Shown here piece after piece: positions 8,463 through 16,706 of a stretch of DNA of 64,000 bases (within the stretch, counting starts at the first letter, position 1; every line of letters begins with the position of its first letter). A model generated the notes under the pieces. The model did not search any database, was not told the DNA's origin, and worked only from the letters and a program-made list of their open reading frames with translations. Source of the DNA: Chlorobium sp. GTDB taxonomy: Bacteria; Bacteroidota; Chlorobiia; Chlorobiales; Chlorobiaceae. Location: positions 1-64,000 of the forward strand of contig NZ_JAIOZR010000003.1 of NCBI RefSeq assembly GCF_021740465.1. Reading direction: 5' to 3'. Both the position numbers and the translations under genes were made by a program.

Positions 8463-10586
8463 ATGAGTCTTTCAGGATATATAAGAAAATGCGTGAGAGA
8501 GGGAACACAGATTTCGAGGTTCAATGTCACTTGGGGGGCGTTGCTTGCCGCCCCGGGGCATATTTTTTTCCATTTTCTTCTCAAGTACGGTTTTCAGATG
8601 GAATACGAAAACTTCGTATTGCGGCTGACGGCTTCGGTATTGGCATTGGTCTCCATGATTTTTGTCAGAATGGAGTCGCCATTCGCCAAAAAATATTTCC
8701 CCGTATTCTGGCACTTCTCCCTCATATTCATTCTACCCTTTCTTTTTACCCTTTTTTTGCTCAAGAATAATTTCCATGAGCTTTGGCTTTACTGGGAGAT
8801 TTTTATGGCTTTTGTTTTGATAGCTTTTGTTCCAAACTGGCTCATGCTCCTGTTTGATCTTTTTGTCGGCGTGTTTGCCGGGGTTGCATTTTTTATTCTT
8901 ACAACATCCGATATCCGGCTGACTCCGGAGTTTGATATTCCTGCATACCTGACTGTTATGTTTTTTTCCATCGTTGCCGGGTATCTTTTCAGTTACAGTA
9001 ACAGACGGGGGCAGGTTGCAATGGAAAAGAACGCCGCCCTTCAGGCGCTTGCCGGAAGCATTGCTCATGAAATGCGAAACCCGCTCGGTCAGGTTAAACT
9101 CAATCTTGAAATCATCGAACAGCAGCTTCCGGCTTATAAACGGGAAGAGTCGTCATCAGGTGCCAATAATACTGCGCATGAGACTCTTTTTCATGTGCTC
9201 GACAGCTTATATCAACACGTCGCATGGTGTCAGATTGCGGTCAAGCGCGGGACTCAGATTATAACCATGATTCTTGACGAGGTAAGAGAGAAGCCTATCA
9301 GCAAGAGCAGTTTTGTTCATGTTCCGGCAGCACTTATTACAAGAAAGGCTATTGATGAATATGGATTTGAATCAGATTTGGAGCGTGCAAAAATTATTTT
9401 TGACGACAGCGGGGATTTCATGTTCAGAATCAACGAAACCATGTACATCTTTGTGCTTTTCAATCTGATCAAGAACGCACTGTATTTTCTTGAGTCCCTT
9501 CCTGAGTCAAAAATTTACATAATGCTTGAAAATGGGGACGACTGCAATAGGGTAAAAGTCAAGGATACCGGCCCCGGAATTTCTCCGGAATACCTCGACA
9601 AGTTGTTCGATCCTTATTTTTCGGCAAGCAAAAAGGGTGGAACAGGACTGGGCTTATCCTATTGCAAGCGCGTCATGCATGCGTTTGGTGGGGATATTAC
9701 CTGCCGTTCCGTCGAAGGAGAGTATACCGAGTTTGTATTAACATTCCCGATTGTAACTTCTGCTGAAATCGAAAGAAGTCACAATGAGCTGATCAATGAA
9801 AACAGAGCCCTGTTTGAAAAAAAACGTATTCTCGTTGTCGATGATATAGAAAAGGACAGGGCCACGATAAAGGATGTTCTTATGCCGCTTGTGGCTGCTG
9901 TGGATGAAGCCGCGAATGGAGATGAGGCGATCGAAAAATTATCGGCGGCTGGATATGATCTTGTTGTCATGAATCTTGCAATGCCGATACTCAACGGGTA
10001 TGAAGCAACTGAAATGATCAGAAACGGGCAGGCTGGAAAAGATGCTTCCAGTATTCCGATCGTCGCCTATACGGAACAGTCCTATTCTATCGCGCATGGA
10101 AAGTCGAAAAAAGCCGGAATGCAGGGCTTGATTACCAAACCCTGTACGGAACATGATCTCATCAGGGAAATTGCTGCTGTTTTTAAGGACTTTCAGGGGA
10201 TTTCCCTGCATAAAATGAAAGGCAGAAAGGTGCTTATTGCTGATGATTCGGCAGTAAACCGGATAGGACTTGCCATTCTTCTTGAAAAATACGGCATGAC
10301 GGTTGATGCAGCCGAAAACGGGAGGGATGCAATAGAGAAGCTCGAAAGTGGAGGATTTGATTTAGTGTTGATGGATATCGGTATGCCAAAGCTGGACGGT
10401 CTGGAGGCGACAAGGCTGATACGACAATCGGAGCATCCGAAGGTTTCCGTAATGCCGGTGATCGGCTTCAGTGGTGAGACGGATGAGCAGTTGATCAAGG
10501 GTGCCATAGCGGCCGGTATGAGTGATTACCTTATAAAACCGGTAGATATGCAGTTGTTGCTGCAAAAAATAAGTAAATATTTTTAA
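8463..10586 (+). CDS. CqsS-like membrane hybrid histidine kinase with two receiver domains
   Basis: This 707-residue sensor kinase has about six membrane helices in residues 20-185 followed directly by a HisKA domain (SIAHEMRNPLGQVKLN, His202). The ATPase domain shows an N-box at Asn338 (FNLIKNALYFLE), the G1 motif KDTGPGIS and GGTGLGLSYC. Receiver 1 spans about 458-580 and receiver 2 about 585-707. The layout and sequence (YENFVLRL, YFPVFWHF, AHEMRNPL) resemble CqsS and LqsS, the alpha-hydroxyketone quorum-sensing kinases of Vibrio and Legionella. Receiver 2 has the full acceptor site (LVLMDIGMP, Asp638) and Lys; receiver 1 reads VVMNLAMP with Asn504 in place of Asp. The start has AAGGAAA upstream. 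No CqsA-like synthase is in the window. Confidence 0.85.
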   Translation: MSLSGYIRKCVREGTQISRFNVTWGALLAAPGHIFFHFLLKYGFQMEYENFVLRLTASVLALVSMIFVRMESPFAKKYFPVFWHFSLIFILPFLFTLFLLKNNFHELWLYWEIFMAFVLIAFVPNWLMLLFDLFVGVFAGVAFFILTTSDIRLTPEFDIPAYLTVMFFSIVAGYLFSYSNRRGQVAMEKNAALQALAGSIAHEMRNPLGQVKLNLEIIEQQLPAYKREESSSGANNTAHETLFHVLDSLYQHVAWCQIAVKRGTQIITMILDEVREKPISKSSFVHVPAALITRKAIDEYGFESDLERAKIIFDDSGDFMFRINETMYIFVLFNLIKNALYFLESLPESKIYIMLENGDDCNRVKVKDTGPGISPEYLDKLFDPYFSASKKGGTGLGLSYCKRVMHAFGGDITCRSVEGEYTEFVLTFPIVTSAEIERSHNELINENRALFEKKRILVVDDIEKDRATIKDVLMPLVAAVDEAANGDEAIEKLSAAGYDLVVMNLAMPILNGYEATEMIRNGQAGKDASSIPIVAYTEQSYSIAHGKSKKAGMQGLITKPCTEHDLIREIAAVFKDFQGISLHKMKGRKVLIADDSAVNRIGLAILLEKYGMTVDAAENGRDAIEKLESGGFDLVLMDIGMPKLDGLEATRLIRQSEHPKVSVMPVIGFSGETDEQLIKGAIAAGMSDYLIKPVDMQLLLQKISKYF

Positions 10587-11008
10587 CTGTAAGGTTTTAC
10601 CCCTGATGTTTCGCTTCGCACAAGCAGTACCCCGGATTTAACCATAACTGAAGGGCAAATATCCGGTCACCGTGAATCATGATTCTGACGTATAAGCCCG
10701 GTACTATAAATGGACGGGGGTTTTTAATTGCCCGGATTGCGGCTTTGACGACGGGTCCCGGAGTTACGGGCGAAAGCTTATCCAATTCCTGGTGTTGCGT
10801 CGGTAATAAGTACCGATTTCATAAAACAGATTGCTGTTCAGTTTTACCCATGACGCTGATCAGACAGCAATGATAGTAAATGATAATGTCAGTACATGGT
10901 GTGTTCCTGGTTTTTCGAGGATAATGTGTCGCTCTATCAGGTTGGATTTGTTACATCCTGAACATTGCTTTCGAAGAAATGAGCTGGAGTTCATGGCAAA
11001 CAGTTGCG
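10587..11008. other. Intergenic region after the kinase
   Basis: These 422 bases separate the kinase from the convergent nitroreductase-like gene. Short frames exist, but none looks like a protein. I see no clear hairpin terminator and no tRNA. Composition moves back toward that of the surrounding genome at the right-hand end. Confidence 0.35.
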
Positions 11009-11767
11009 TTATAATTTTTTGCCGACAGGAGCAAGGTAGATGGTGAACTCTTCCTTTCCGTCGACCCTGAGCAGGGTATCCATTGCGGCCTGGTCGTAAG
11101 CCGCGATGGCGCAGGTGCCGGCGCCGATGGCTTCGCAGGCGAGATAGAGGTTCTGGCATACGTGCCCTGCGTCGAGTGCAATGACCTTGTGGCCAGCCAG
11201 TCCGTAGCGCCACTCCATGCGGTAGGGAATGACGGTCCAGATGAAGGTGACGGCGGCCTCTCCGGCAAACGGCTGGCCGAGAGCCGCTCTGGTTATTTTC
11301 CCTTCCAGATTTTCTTCGTCGAATTCAAAAAGGAGCTGGTGTTCGAGGGGGAGATAGCGATAGACGCCTTTATCAAGCCCGGCAACGCGTATTATCGAGA
11401 GATAGGTTTCGAAGGCGTGGCGGCATCCGGCCGAAGGCACCGTCCTCAGAGCGTGGCCTGCATCGAGTTTTACCTTTATTCCCTGGGTAGCCCAGAGCAG
11501 GAAGGAGAGTTCTTCGATGGAGAGCGATGCGTTGCTGTAGTTGCGGCAGCTTTTCCTTTTCGCAATAGCCGTTCCGAGGTCGATAAGGCCGATATTCTTG
11601 AGGGTTTCTACCGATCGAAGCTCTATGCGTTTTGCATCGGGAGCATAAGGCTTTTCCAGAGGTGGCGGTGGAATATGGAGGTTCTGATCGGTTTCGGAGA
11701 AGTTTACAGCCTGGCGTATCGTATCCTTGAGGAAGGAGCGGCAGGTTTCGAGGGTTTTCCGGTCCAT
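11009..11767 (-). CDS. SagB/ThcOx-type nitroreductase-family oxidoreductase
   Basis: This 252-residue protein belongs to the SagB-type dehydrogenase branch of the FMN-dependent nitroreductase fold. Signature parts are AIAKRKSCRNYSNASLSIEE (substrate/FMN loop), LSFLLWATQGI, RTVPSAGCRHAFETYL (FMN contact) and the C-terminal DAGHVCQNLYLACEAIGAGT. SagB enzymes oxidise azoline rings to azoles in ribosomal peptide maturation, but many free-standing homologues in non-peptide contexts have no known substrate. No precursor peptide, cyclodehydratase (SagC/D) or YcaO gene lies nearby, so a role in peptide modification is not supported here. Confidence 0.75.
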   Translation of the reverse strand: MDRKTLETCRSFLKDTIRQAVNFSETDQNLHIPPPPLEKPYAPDAKRIELRSVETLKNIGLIDLGTAIAKRKSCRNYSNASLSIEELSFLLWATQGIKVKLDAGHALRTVPSAGCRHAFETYLSIIRVAGLDKGVYRYLPLEHQLLFEFDEENLEGKITRAALGQPFAGEAAVTFIWTVIPYRMEWRYGLAGHKVIALDAGHVCQNLYLACEAIGAGTCAIAAYDQAAMDTLLRVDGKEEFTIYLAPVGKKL

Positions 11768-11886
11768 GGGTGCAATCGTTTATGTTTTCAGTCCCGTTCT
11801 GATCTGGCAGTACTTTAGTGATACTTCTTGTGCTGTGCAAAGGTTCCCGTATGGAACGGAAATATGCCTTGTGGGTAGCCTTGCCG

Positions 11887-12321
11887 TTACCTGGCATTTT
11901 GCCGAAGAGCGACGAAAAAGTCCTCGAGCACCAGGTCGAAACCATAAGCGAGAGGGAGGCCCTTCAGATTGTGCTCTGCAAACCATCCAAGCTGCTGGCC
12001 TTCGTTCAGAGGGATGGCGTCGGCTGATACATCAAGGTCCATCAGGAAAATGTGCTCGATCCTGTCAGGAAAGTCGTAGACCGCGTGCAGGCGGCTTCGT
12101 GAGACGTCGGTTTCAATCTCTTCCAGCATCTCCCTCTTGATGCACCCTTCAGGGGTTTCGTTCTCTTCGACATGTCCGCCTGGGAGGTCCCACATGTTCG
12201 GATAGGGGATGTCGGGTTTGTCGTCCCTGAGGAGGAGTAGTACTTCGTTGCGGCTGTTGAGGAAAATGATGCTTGCGCCAGACCGTTTCATGGGAGATTG
12301 TTCCGGGTTGCTCTTTTTCAT
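11887..12321 (-). CDS. NUDIX hydrolase
   Basis: This 144-residue NUDIX protein hydrolyses a nucleoside diphosphate linked to another group; the substrate is unknown. The Nudix box is visible as GGHVEENETPEGCIKREMLEEIE, given here by key residues: G, five residues, E, seven residues, REmLEEI at about residues 47-69. A GAGGGG ribosome binding site seven bases before the ATG at 12321 favours this start over the internal ATG eleven codons on. The gene reads away from the nitroreductase-like gene 119 bases downstream on the same strand. Confidence 0.85.
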   Translation of the reverse strand: MKKSNPEQSPMKRSGASIIFLNSRNEVLLLLRDDKPDIPYPNMWDLPGGHVEENETPEGCIKREMLEEIETDVSRSRLHAVYDFPDRIEHIFLMDLDVSADAIPLNEGQQLGWFAEHNLKGLPLAYGFDLVLEDFFVALRQNAR

Positions 12322-12653
12322 GGGCCCCTCTATTTATTTATTCTGCGATCAGATTGCTTCGCTGACCGGTGCCCGGAAATCCCGTGAACACTTCGCTTTC
12401 TCCGGTTCCTCCCGTGCTTTTGCGCTTGCGATTCTGACAGGAACAACTTCTACTCGAACCGCTCATGATAATAAATAGATGTATTTTTATGATAGCATTT
12501 TCCGCGCTGTTTTCCATTCGAAAGGCCGTTCCGGCACTTTTTTGACGCCCTCCCCGGGAAAATGCTCATGCCGGAATCTCTTGCGCGATACCTATCTTGC
12601 AATAACCGGTCAGACGGTTTTTCGCAACATTTTATCAAGCCACCACAACCGAT
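12322..12653. other. Intergenic region between divergent genes
   Basis: A stretch of 332 bases between the NUDIX gene (minus) and the hypothetical gene at 12654 (plus). It should hold both promoters. I see no RNA gene, repeat or open frame with coding character. Confidence 0.35.
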
Positions 12654-13187
12654 ATGGAAACCAGTGCATCCAGAGAGCTTCTTGCTGACCTTTTCGAAGA
12701 ATATTCTCTGTGGTATTCGAGTCTTGCCGAGGAGTACGGCACCCTGCCGCGCTCGATTTCAGGCGTGGGTGGTAACGGTCGCCAGTACATCTACCTGCTT
12801 GACGGGCTGGAGCTGCACCACATGGTGCGTAACAAGTACATCCGCTTCGTGCTCGACGAGATGAACTCCCTTGCTTATGCGTACGGATCGATTGATCTGC
12901 GTGGTGAGAGCGAGGAGGAGGAGCTTCAGGAGATACTCGATCTGGTGGCCGCCGATTCGGGTCACTACATCAAGGGGAGCTGGCGGGTGGTGCGGGGCGA
13001 GGACGGCAGGGTGACCGCTCTCCTGCATCTTGGAACCCGGGAAGGTGACGATACCGAAAAACATCCCGGGTCGTGGTTTCTTACCGGTTCCATCCGCTTT
13101 TCGGAGCCCGAAAAGGCAAGGTACGCAGCCATCTGGGAGGCGGCTCTGCCGGGCGTGACCTTCAAGGAGAGGGTTGCTGGAGAGTGA
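12654..13187 (+). CDS. Hypothetical protein
   Basis: This is a 177-residue soluble protein without a family I recognise. It is acidic in the middle (GESEEEELQEIL at about residues 83-94) and otherwise mixed alpha/beta, with a conserved-looking WFLTGSIRFSEPEKA segment near residue 142. It lies between the NUDIX gene (divergent) and csmF (convergent), without close co-directional neighbours. GC and codon use match the surrounding genome, and the frame is long and uninterrupted, supporting a real gene. The start ATG has no strong ribosome binding site. Confidence 0.6.
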   Translation: METSASRELLADLFEEYSLWYSSLAEEYGTLPRSISGVGGNGRQYIYLLDGLELHHMVRNKYIRFVLDEMNSLAYAYGSIDLRGESEEEELQEILDLVAADSGHYIKGSWRVVRGEDGRVTALLHLGTREGDDTEKHPGSWFLTGSIRFSEPEKARYAAIWEAALPGVTFKERVAGE

Positions 13188-13265
13188 GTAATAATGGACG
13201 CATAGAGAGGACAGCCGCCCTGCTCCGGACTGGGGCGGGGCGGTTGCGGCATGCACGTTGAAGGT

Positions 13266-13490
13266 TTATTGCTTCGGAGTGATGGCCGAGTTGATGCCTT
13301 TTGCTACATCCTGAACGAGCCTCGATGCTGTATTGACCGAGCTGGTGAGGAGTGTCGCACAGAGACTGGTGCAGGACTCGACAAGAGAAACCGCTGAGGA
13401 GACTCCACTGCCGAGCGTGTCGGCCACGTTCTGTACCGGGTTGCCGACCGCATTGAAGAGGTCTGAAAAAACGCCGTTGCTGTTTGCCAT
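13266..13490 (-). CDS. csmF: Chlorosome envelope protein CsmF (CsmB/CsmF family)
   Basis: This 74-residue protein belongs to the small hydrophobic CsmB/CsmF family found in the lipid-monolayer envelope of chlorosomes, the light-harvesting organelles of green bacteria. The start MANSNGVFSDLFNAVGN and the end VVQ-like DVAKGINSAITPKQ match the conserved ends of the family, and length is the usual 74. GVFSDL at the N-terminus fits CsmF better than CsmB. It contains two Cys residues (ESCTSLCATL) that are unusual for this family and worth checking. It appears monocistronic and strongly places the window in the Chlorobiaceae. Confidence 0.75.
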   Translation of the reverse strand: MANSNGVFSDLFNAVGNPVQNVADTLGSGVSSAVSLVESCTSLCATLLTSSVNTASRLVQDVAKGINSAITPKQ

Positions 13491-13581
13491 GGATGTATGA
13501 TTTTTTTTGAGAAAAGATACGTTCTGCTTGCGAAAATTTCAGTGCATTCTGCCGCCTGGAATGGGCGCTGCAGTCATGGCG

Positions 13582-13683
13582 CTAAAAAATTAAATATAAC
13601 ATAATAAGACCCGATAGGAATAGCGCCAGCCCCAATAAACCCTCAGTCGCCATTAAGAAAAAAACTGTTTGCTGAGGGCTCAT
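13582..13683 (-). CDS. Candidate 33-residue single-span membrane peptide
   Basis: An ATG at 13683 lies five bases downstream of the stop of the 114-residue gene and opens a 33-codon frame, MSPQQTVFFLMATEGLLG and then a hydrophobic end LALFLSGLIMLYLIF. It would make one membrane helix. It is also the tail of a longer non-coding frame through the upstream gene, and no ribosome binding site is evident, so this is only a candidate. Confidence 0.25.
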   Translation of the reverse strand: MSPQQTVFFLMATEGLLGLALFLSGLIMLYLIF

Positions 13684-13688
13684 GCTTT

Positions 13689-14033
13689 TTATGCCATGGC
13701 ATTTTTTATTGCTTCGATGAGCTTTTCCAGGTTTTCGATACGGTCGATCTCCTCCCTTTTCATGAGCACTTTCATGTCGCCGTTTCTCATGAGGATTACC
13801 GGATACTGGTAGGTGAGGCGGTATTTTTTTTCGAACTCGTCCCGGTGGAGGAACTCCATCGGCACTCCGATGCTTTTTCGGAACTCCTTCCACCCCTCCT
13901 TCTCGGCAAAAGTGTCGTGTGTGAGGTTGCAGAGGCTGCACGGATAAGTATCCGGGCTGAGAATCTTGTGCCCGATATCGAGCAGTCCGCTGATGGGCCC
14001 GCTGTCGGAGTTGTAGACAAAAACGAGTGTCAT
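13689..14033 (-). CDS. Small hypothetical protein with a CxxC motif
   Basis: This 114-residue protein begins MTLVFVYNSDSGPISGLLDI and contains YPCSLCNLTHDTF at about residue 31, a CxxC that could be redox-active or metal-binding. A weak thioredoxin-like arrangement follows (RLTYQYPVILMRNGDMKVLM). Homologues in other bacteria are usually called GTPase or hypothetical without support. It is read toward csmF, 199 bases downstream, and divergently from pepD. Confidence 0.6.
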   Translation of the reverse strand: MTLVFVYNSDSGPISGLLDIGHKILSPDTYPCSLCNLTHDTFAEKEGWKEFRKSIGVPMEFLHRDEFEKKYRLTYQYPVILMRNGDMKVLMKREEIDRIENLEKLIEAIKNAMA

Positions 14034-14305
14034 AGCAAGCTGGTTGTAAGCATTTTCGATTAGCCCCAGGCAACGGTTGTGCCGGGAAGGGTTGCCGTAT
14101 GAAAATATAGAAACTCCCTATCCGCCTAAAACGCTCCATAGGGTTATGTAACCCCATTTACCGTGAAGGATGGGAGGCAGGAGCTTCCTGTGGGGGGACG
14201 GTTCCGGAATTTCAGGGTTTGGCACGGTTTATAATGCTTGAAGGAGGGTGTATATTGAAAATAAGGAGTGATTACAACCATTGTATTCAGGGGAGAGTGT
14301 GGATC

Positions 14306-15766
14306 ATGAGTAACGATATTCGGGAGCTTGACCCGCGGGAGGTGTGGCGAAACTTTTACAGCCTGACAAGGATTCCCCGTCCTTCGGGGCACGAGGAGAA
14401 AATCAGGGAGTTTATCTCGGATTTCGGCCGGAATCTCGACCTGGAGACAATAGCCGATGGCGCAGGGAACGTAATCATCCGAAAACCCGCAACTCGCGGC
14501 ATGGCGGATCGCAAGGGAATTATTCTGCAGGCTCATCTCGATATGGTGCCGCAGAAGAACTTCGGCTCTTCGCATGATTTTCTCTCTGACCCCATAGAAC
14601 CCGTTGTTGAGGGCGGGTGGGTGCATGCCCGCGGCACCACGCTTGGCGCCGACAACGGAATCGGGGTGGCGGCCGCCATGGCCGTGCTGGAATCTGACTC
14701 GCTGCGGCATGGCCCGATCGAAGCGCTTTTTACGAGCGAAGAAGAGACCGGCATGAGTGGGGCAATGGGACTGAAGCCTGGCCTGCTCAGGGGTGCCATT
14801 CTTTTGAACCTTGATTCGGAAGACGACAGCGAACTGTTTATAGGCTGTGCGGGTGGTCTCGACGCAACGATGACATTCAGTTATCGTGAACAGACGGTTC
14901 CGTCCGGATATGCGGGTTTTGTGATCGGGGTTTCGGGGCTGCGAGGCGGCCACAGCGGTATGGACATCAACCTTGGCCGCGGCAACGCCAACAAGATTAT
15001 GAACCGGGTGCTGCAGGTGGGGTATCTCCGCCACGGTGCGCTTCTCAGCTCGATCGAGGGTGGAAGCCTCCGTAACGCCATTCCTCGGGAATCGACGGCG
15101 ACGGTTGCGGTTCCCGCCTCGCAGGCCGGTAACTTTCTTGACGCCCTTTGCATAGAGGCTGCGGCCATAAAAAATGAGCTTTCATGCGCCGATCCCGGGT
15201 TGCAGATCGAAGCGGTTCCTGCTGTGGTTCCCTTACGGATTATTGATGAACGTGTTTTCGGGAAGCTGCTGGCGGCAGTCCGGGCCTGTCCGAACGGCGT
15301 GGTGCGCATGAGCAATGAGATGGCAGGTCTGGTCGAAACCTCCAGCAATCTGGCCATAGTAAAATCCGGTAATGGATCGGTTGCCCTGGAATGTCTCCTG
15401 AGAAGTTCTATGGATTCCGCCAGGGAAGATCTTTCGGCCATGCTGAGGAGTCTGTTCGAGCTTGCCGGAGCGACAGTTGCGTTCGGCGGAGGGTATCCTG
15501 GCTGGAAACCCGACCCCGGTTCGCCTATACTGAAGAGCATGCGGGAGATATATACCGGGAAATTCGGGAAAGCTCCGCAGGAAAAGGCGGTGCATGCCGG
15601 TCTGGAGTGTGGTATTATCGGCGCTACCTATCCGTCGCTCGACATGATTTCGTTCGGCCCTGCCATCCGCTATCCTCACTCTCCGGATGAAAAGGTCAAT
15701 ATCCCTTCCGTCGAAAAATTCTGGAATTTTCTTGTGGAAACGCTCGAAAGGGCGCCTGCATTCTGA
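14306..15766 (+). CDS. pepD: Aminoacyl-histidine dipeptidase (cytosol non-specific dipeptidase, PepD)
   Basis: This M20-family di-zinc dipeptidase has 486 residues, the usual PepD length. Metal ligands are visible in HLDMVPQ (His), LGADNGIGV (bridging Asp), TSEEETG (catalytic and ligand Glu), NLDSEDD (Asp) and, near the end, HAGLECG (His). The open frame extends 87 bases further upstream, but the GGGGAGAG at 14290-14297 before ATG 14306 and homology starting at MSNDIRELDP set the start there. A lid domain (about residues 185-370) sits between the two catalytic halves. It degrades unspecific dipeptides in the cytoplasm. It stands alone. Confidence 0.92.
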   Translation: MSNDIRELDPREVWRNFYSLTRIPRPSGHEEKIREFISDFGRNLDLETIADGAGNVIIRKPATRGMADRKGIILQAHLDMVPQKNFGSSHDFLSDPIEPVVEGGWVHARGTTLGADNGIGVAAAMAVLESDSLRHGPIEALFTSEEETGMSGAMGLKPGLLRGAILLNLDSEDDSELFIGCAGGLDATMTFSYREQTVPSGYAGFVIGVSGLRGGHSGMDINLGRGNANKIMNRVLQVGYLRHGALLSSIEGGSLRNAIPRESTATVAVPASQAGNFLDALCIEAAAIKNELSCADPGLQIEAVPAVVPLRIIDERVFGKLLAAVRACPNGVVRMSNEMAGLVETSSNLAIVKSGNGSVALECLLRSSMDSAREDLSAMLRSLFELAGATVAFGGGYPGWKPDPGSPILKSMREIYTGKFGKAPQEKAVHAGLECGIIGATYPSLDMISFGPAIRYPHSPDEKVNIPSVEKFWNFLVETLERAPAF

Positions 15767-15778
15767 GGGAGTGCGGGT

Positions 15779-16063
15779 TCATTCCGGGAGGGAGAAGCCT
15801 TCGGTGAGGGTGTCGAAATCAACCGGGAACGAAGGTTCTGTCTGGTTGAAGCGGTCTCGTCCTTCCGGCATGGCGTGAACTCCTTTCGGGAACGTTCCAT
15901 GCAGAACGAGATAGTCGAGCAGCCAGCCGGTGAGACGGTAGTAGCCGTTTGCCTTGCCGGAGTCGGCGTTTAGGGGTTTCCCTTCAGCCCAGCGCTCGAC
16001 CATTTCGGTTACGAGTGGACTGTAGCGCGTTTTCAGCTTTTCGTGGCCGGGCTTCTGGTTCAT
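15779..16063 (-). CDS. Hypothetical protein
   Basis: This 94-residue protein is of unknown family. It begins MNQKPGHEKLKTRYSPLVTEM and has a helical first half and a Trp/Tyr-rich centre (YYRLTGWLLDYLVL) that may pack against a partner. It is 29 bases downstream of mgsA on the same strand and probably shares its transcript, although no functional link is obvious. Its end comes 12 bases from the convergent pepD stop. Confidence 0.55.
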   Translation of the reverse strand: MNQKPGHEKLKTRYSPLVTEMVERWAEGKPLNADSGKANGYYRLTGWLLDYLVLHGTFPKGVHAMPEGRDRFNQTEPSFPVDFDTLTEGFSLPE

Positions 16064-16092
16064 GGATTGCTTGTTACGGTTGTTGTTTCCCT

Positions 16093-16560
16093 TCAGACGC
16101 CGGGATTCTGGAGGCGATTGGTGTAGAAATCGTAATCCGGAACCTGCCGGTTGTAGTCCCTGTCCATCAGGGGCGAGGAGATCATGAAATCCGCTGTTGC
16201 GCGGTTGCAGGCTGTCGGGATGTTCCAGACCACAGCCATTCGCAAAAGGGCTTTCACATCCGGATCGTGAGGCTGTGGTTCCAGCGGATCCCAGAAAAAG
16301 ATCAGAAAATCAATTTCACTGCCGGCGATCCGTGCACCGATCTGCTGGTCGCCTCCAAGAGGTCCACTCATGAGTTTATGCACCGTGAGACCGAGTTCAC
16401 GCTCGAAAACCCCTCCGGTGGTTCCTGTAGCGTAGAGCGTGTGGTGCTCGAGCAGGTCGCGGTTGAACTTTGCCCATGCAAGAAGATCTGCCTTTTTGTT
16501 GTCATGTGCCACAAGAGCGATACGCTTTGCCGCTTCCATGTTTACGTCTTTATAGTGCAT
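16093..16560 (-). CDS. mgsA: Methylglyoxal synthase
   Basis: This enzyme converts dihydroxyacetone phosphate to methylglyoxal and phosphate, a bypass of lower glycolysis used when phosphate is low. All hallmarks are present in 155 residues: ALVAHDNKK (residues 11-19), YATGTTG phosphate loop, [13 protein letters not shown] with the catalytic Asp, [20 protein letters not shown] and [14 protein letters not shown]. An alternative, shorter start at MEAAKRIAL is nearer the family N-terminus. It probably shares a transcript with the 94-residue protein just downstream. Confidence 0.93.
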   Translation of the reverse strand: MHYKDVNMEAAKRIALVAHDNKKADLLAWAKFNRDLLEHHTLYATGTTGGVFERELGLTVHKLMSGPLGGDQQIGARIAGSEIDFLIFFWDPLEPQPHDPDVKALLRMAVVWNIPTACNRATADFMISSPLMDRDYNRQVPDYDFYTNRLQNPGV

Positions 16561-16706
16561 CGTTTTTCATGTTTATTTTCTTGCTTTTCAAATGCACCAC
16601 GTCTGAAAAAAAACTCGTGTTACATTCGTATTTTAATAACTTATAACAAGATAATCTTCCAGAGGGTTCCAGTGAAATCTCCTCAACAAGAATGAAGGAG
16701 GCTGCC

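Noticed and set aside
11162-11818. 218-codon plus-strand open frame across the nitroreductase gene
   Set aside because: It is a shadow of the nitroreductase-family gene on the opposite strand.
13213-13243. GC-rich hairpin near 13.2 kb as a terminator
   Set aside because: CCGCCC and GGGCGG could pair, but there is no T run in either direction; too weak to call.
13266-13490. Assignment as CsmB instead of CsmF
   Set aside because: GVFSDL near the N-terminus fits my memory of CsmF better; the families are homologous, so the choice is tentative.
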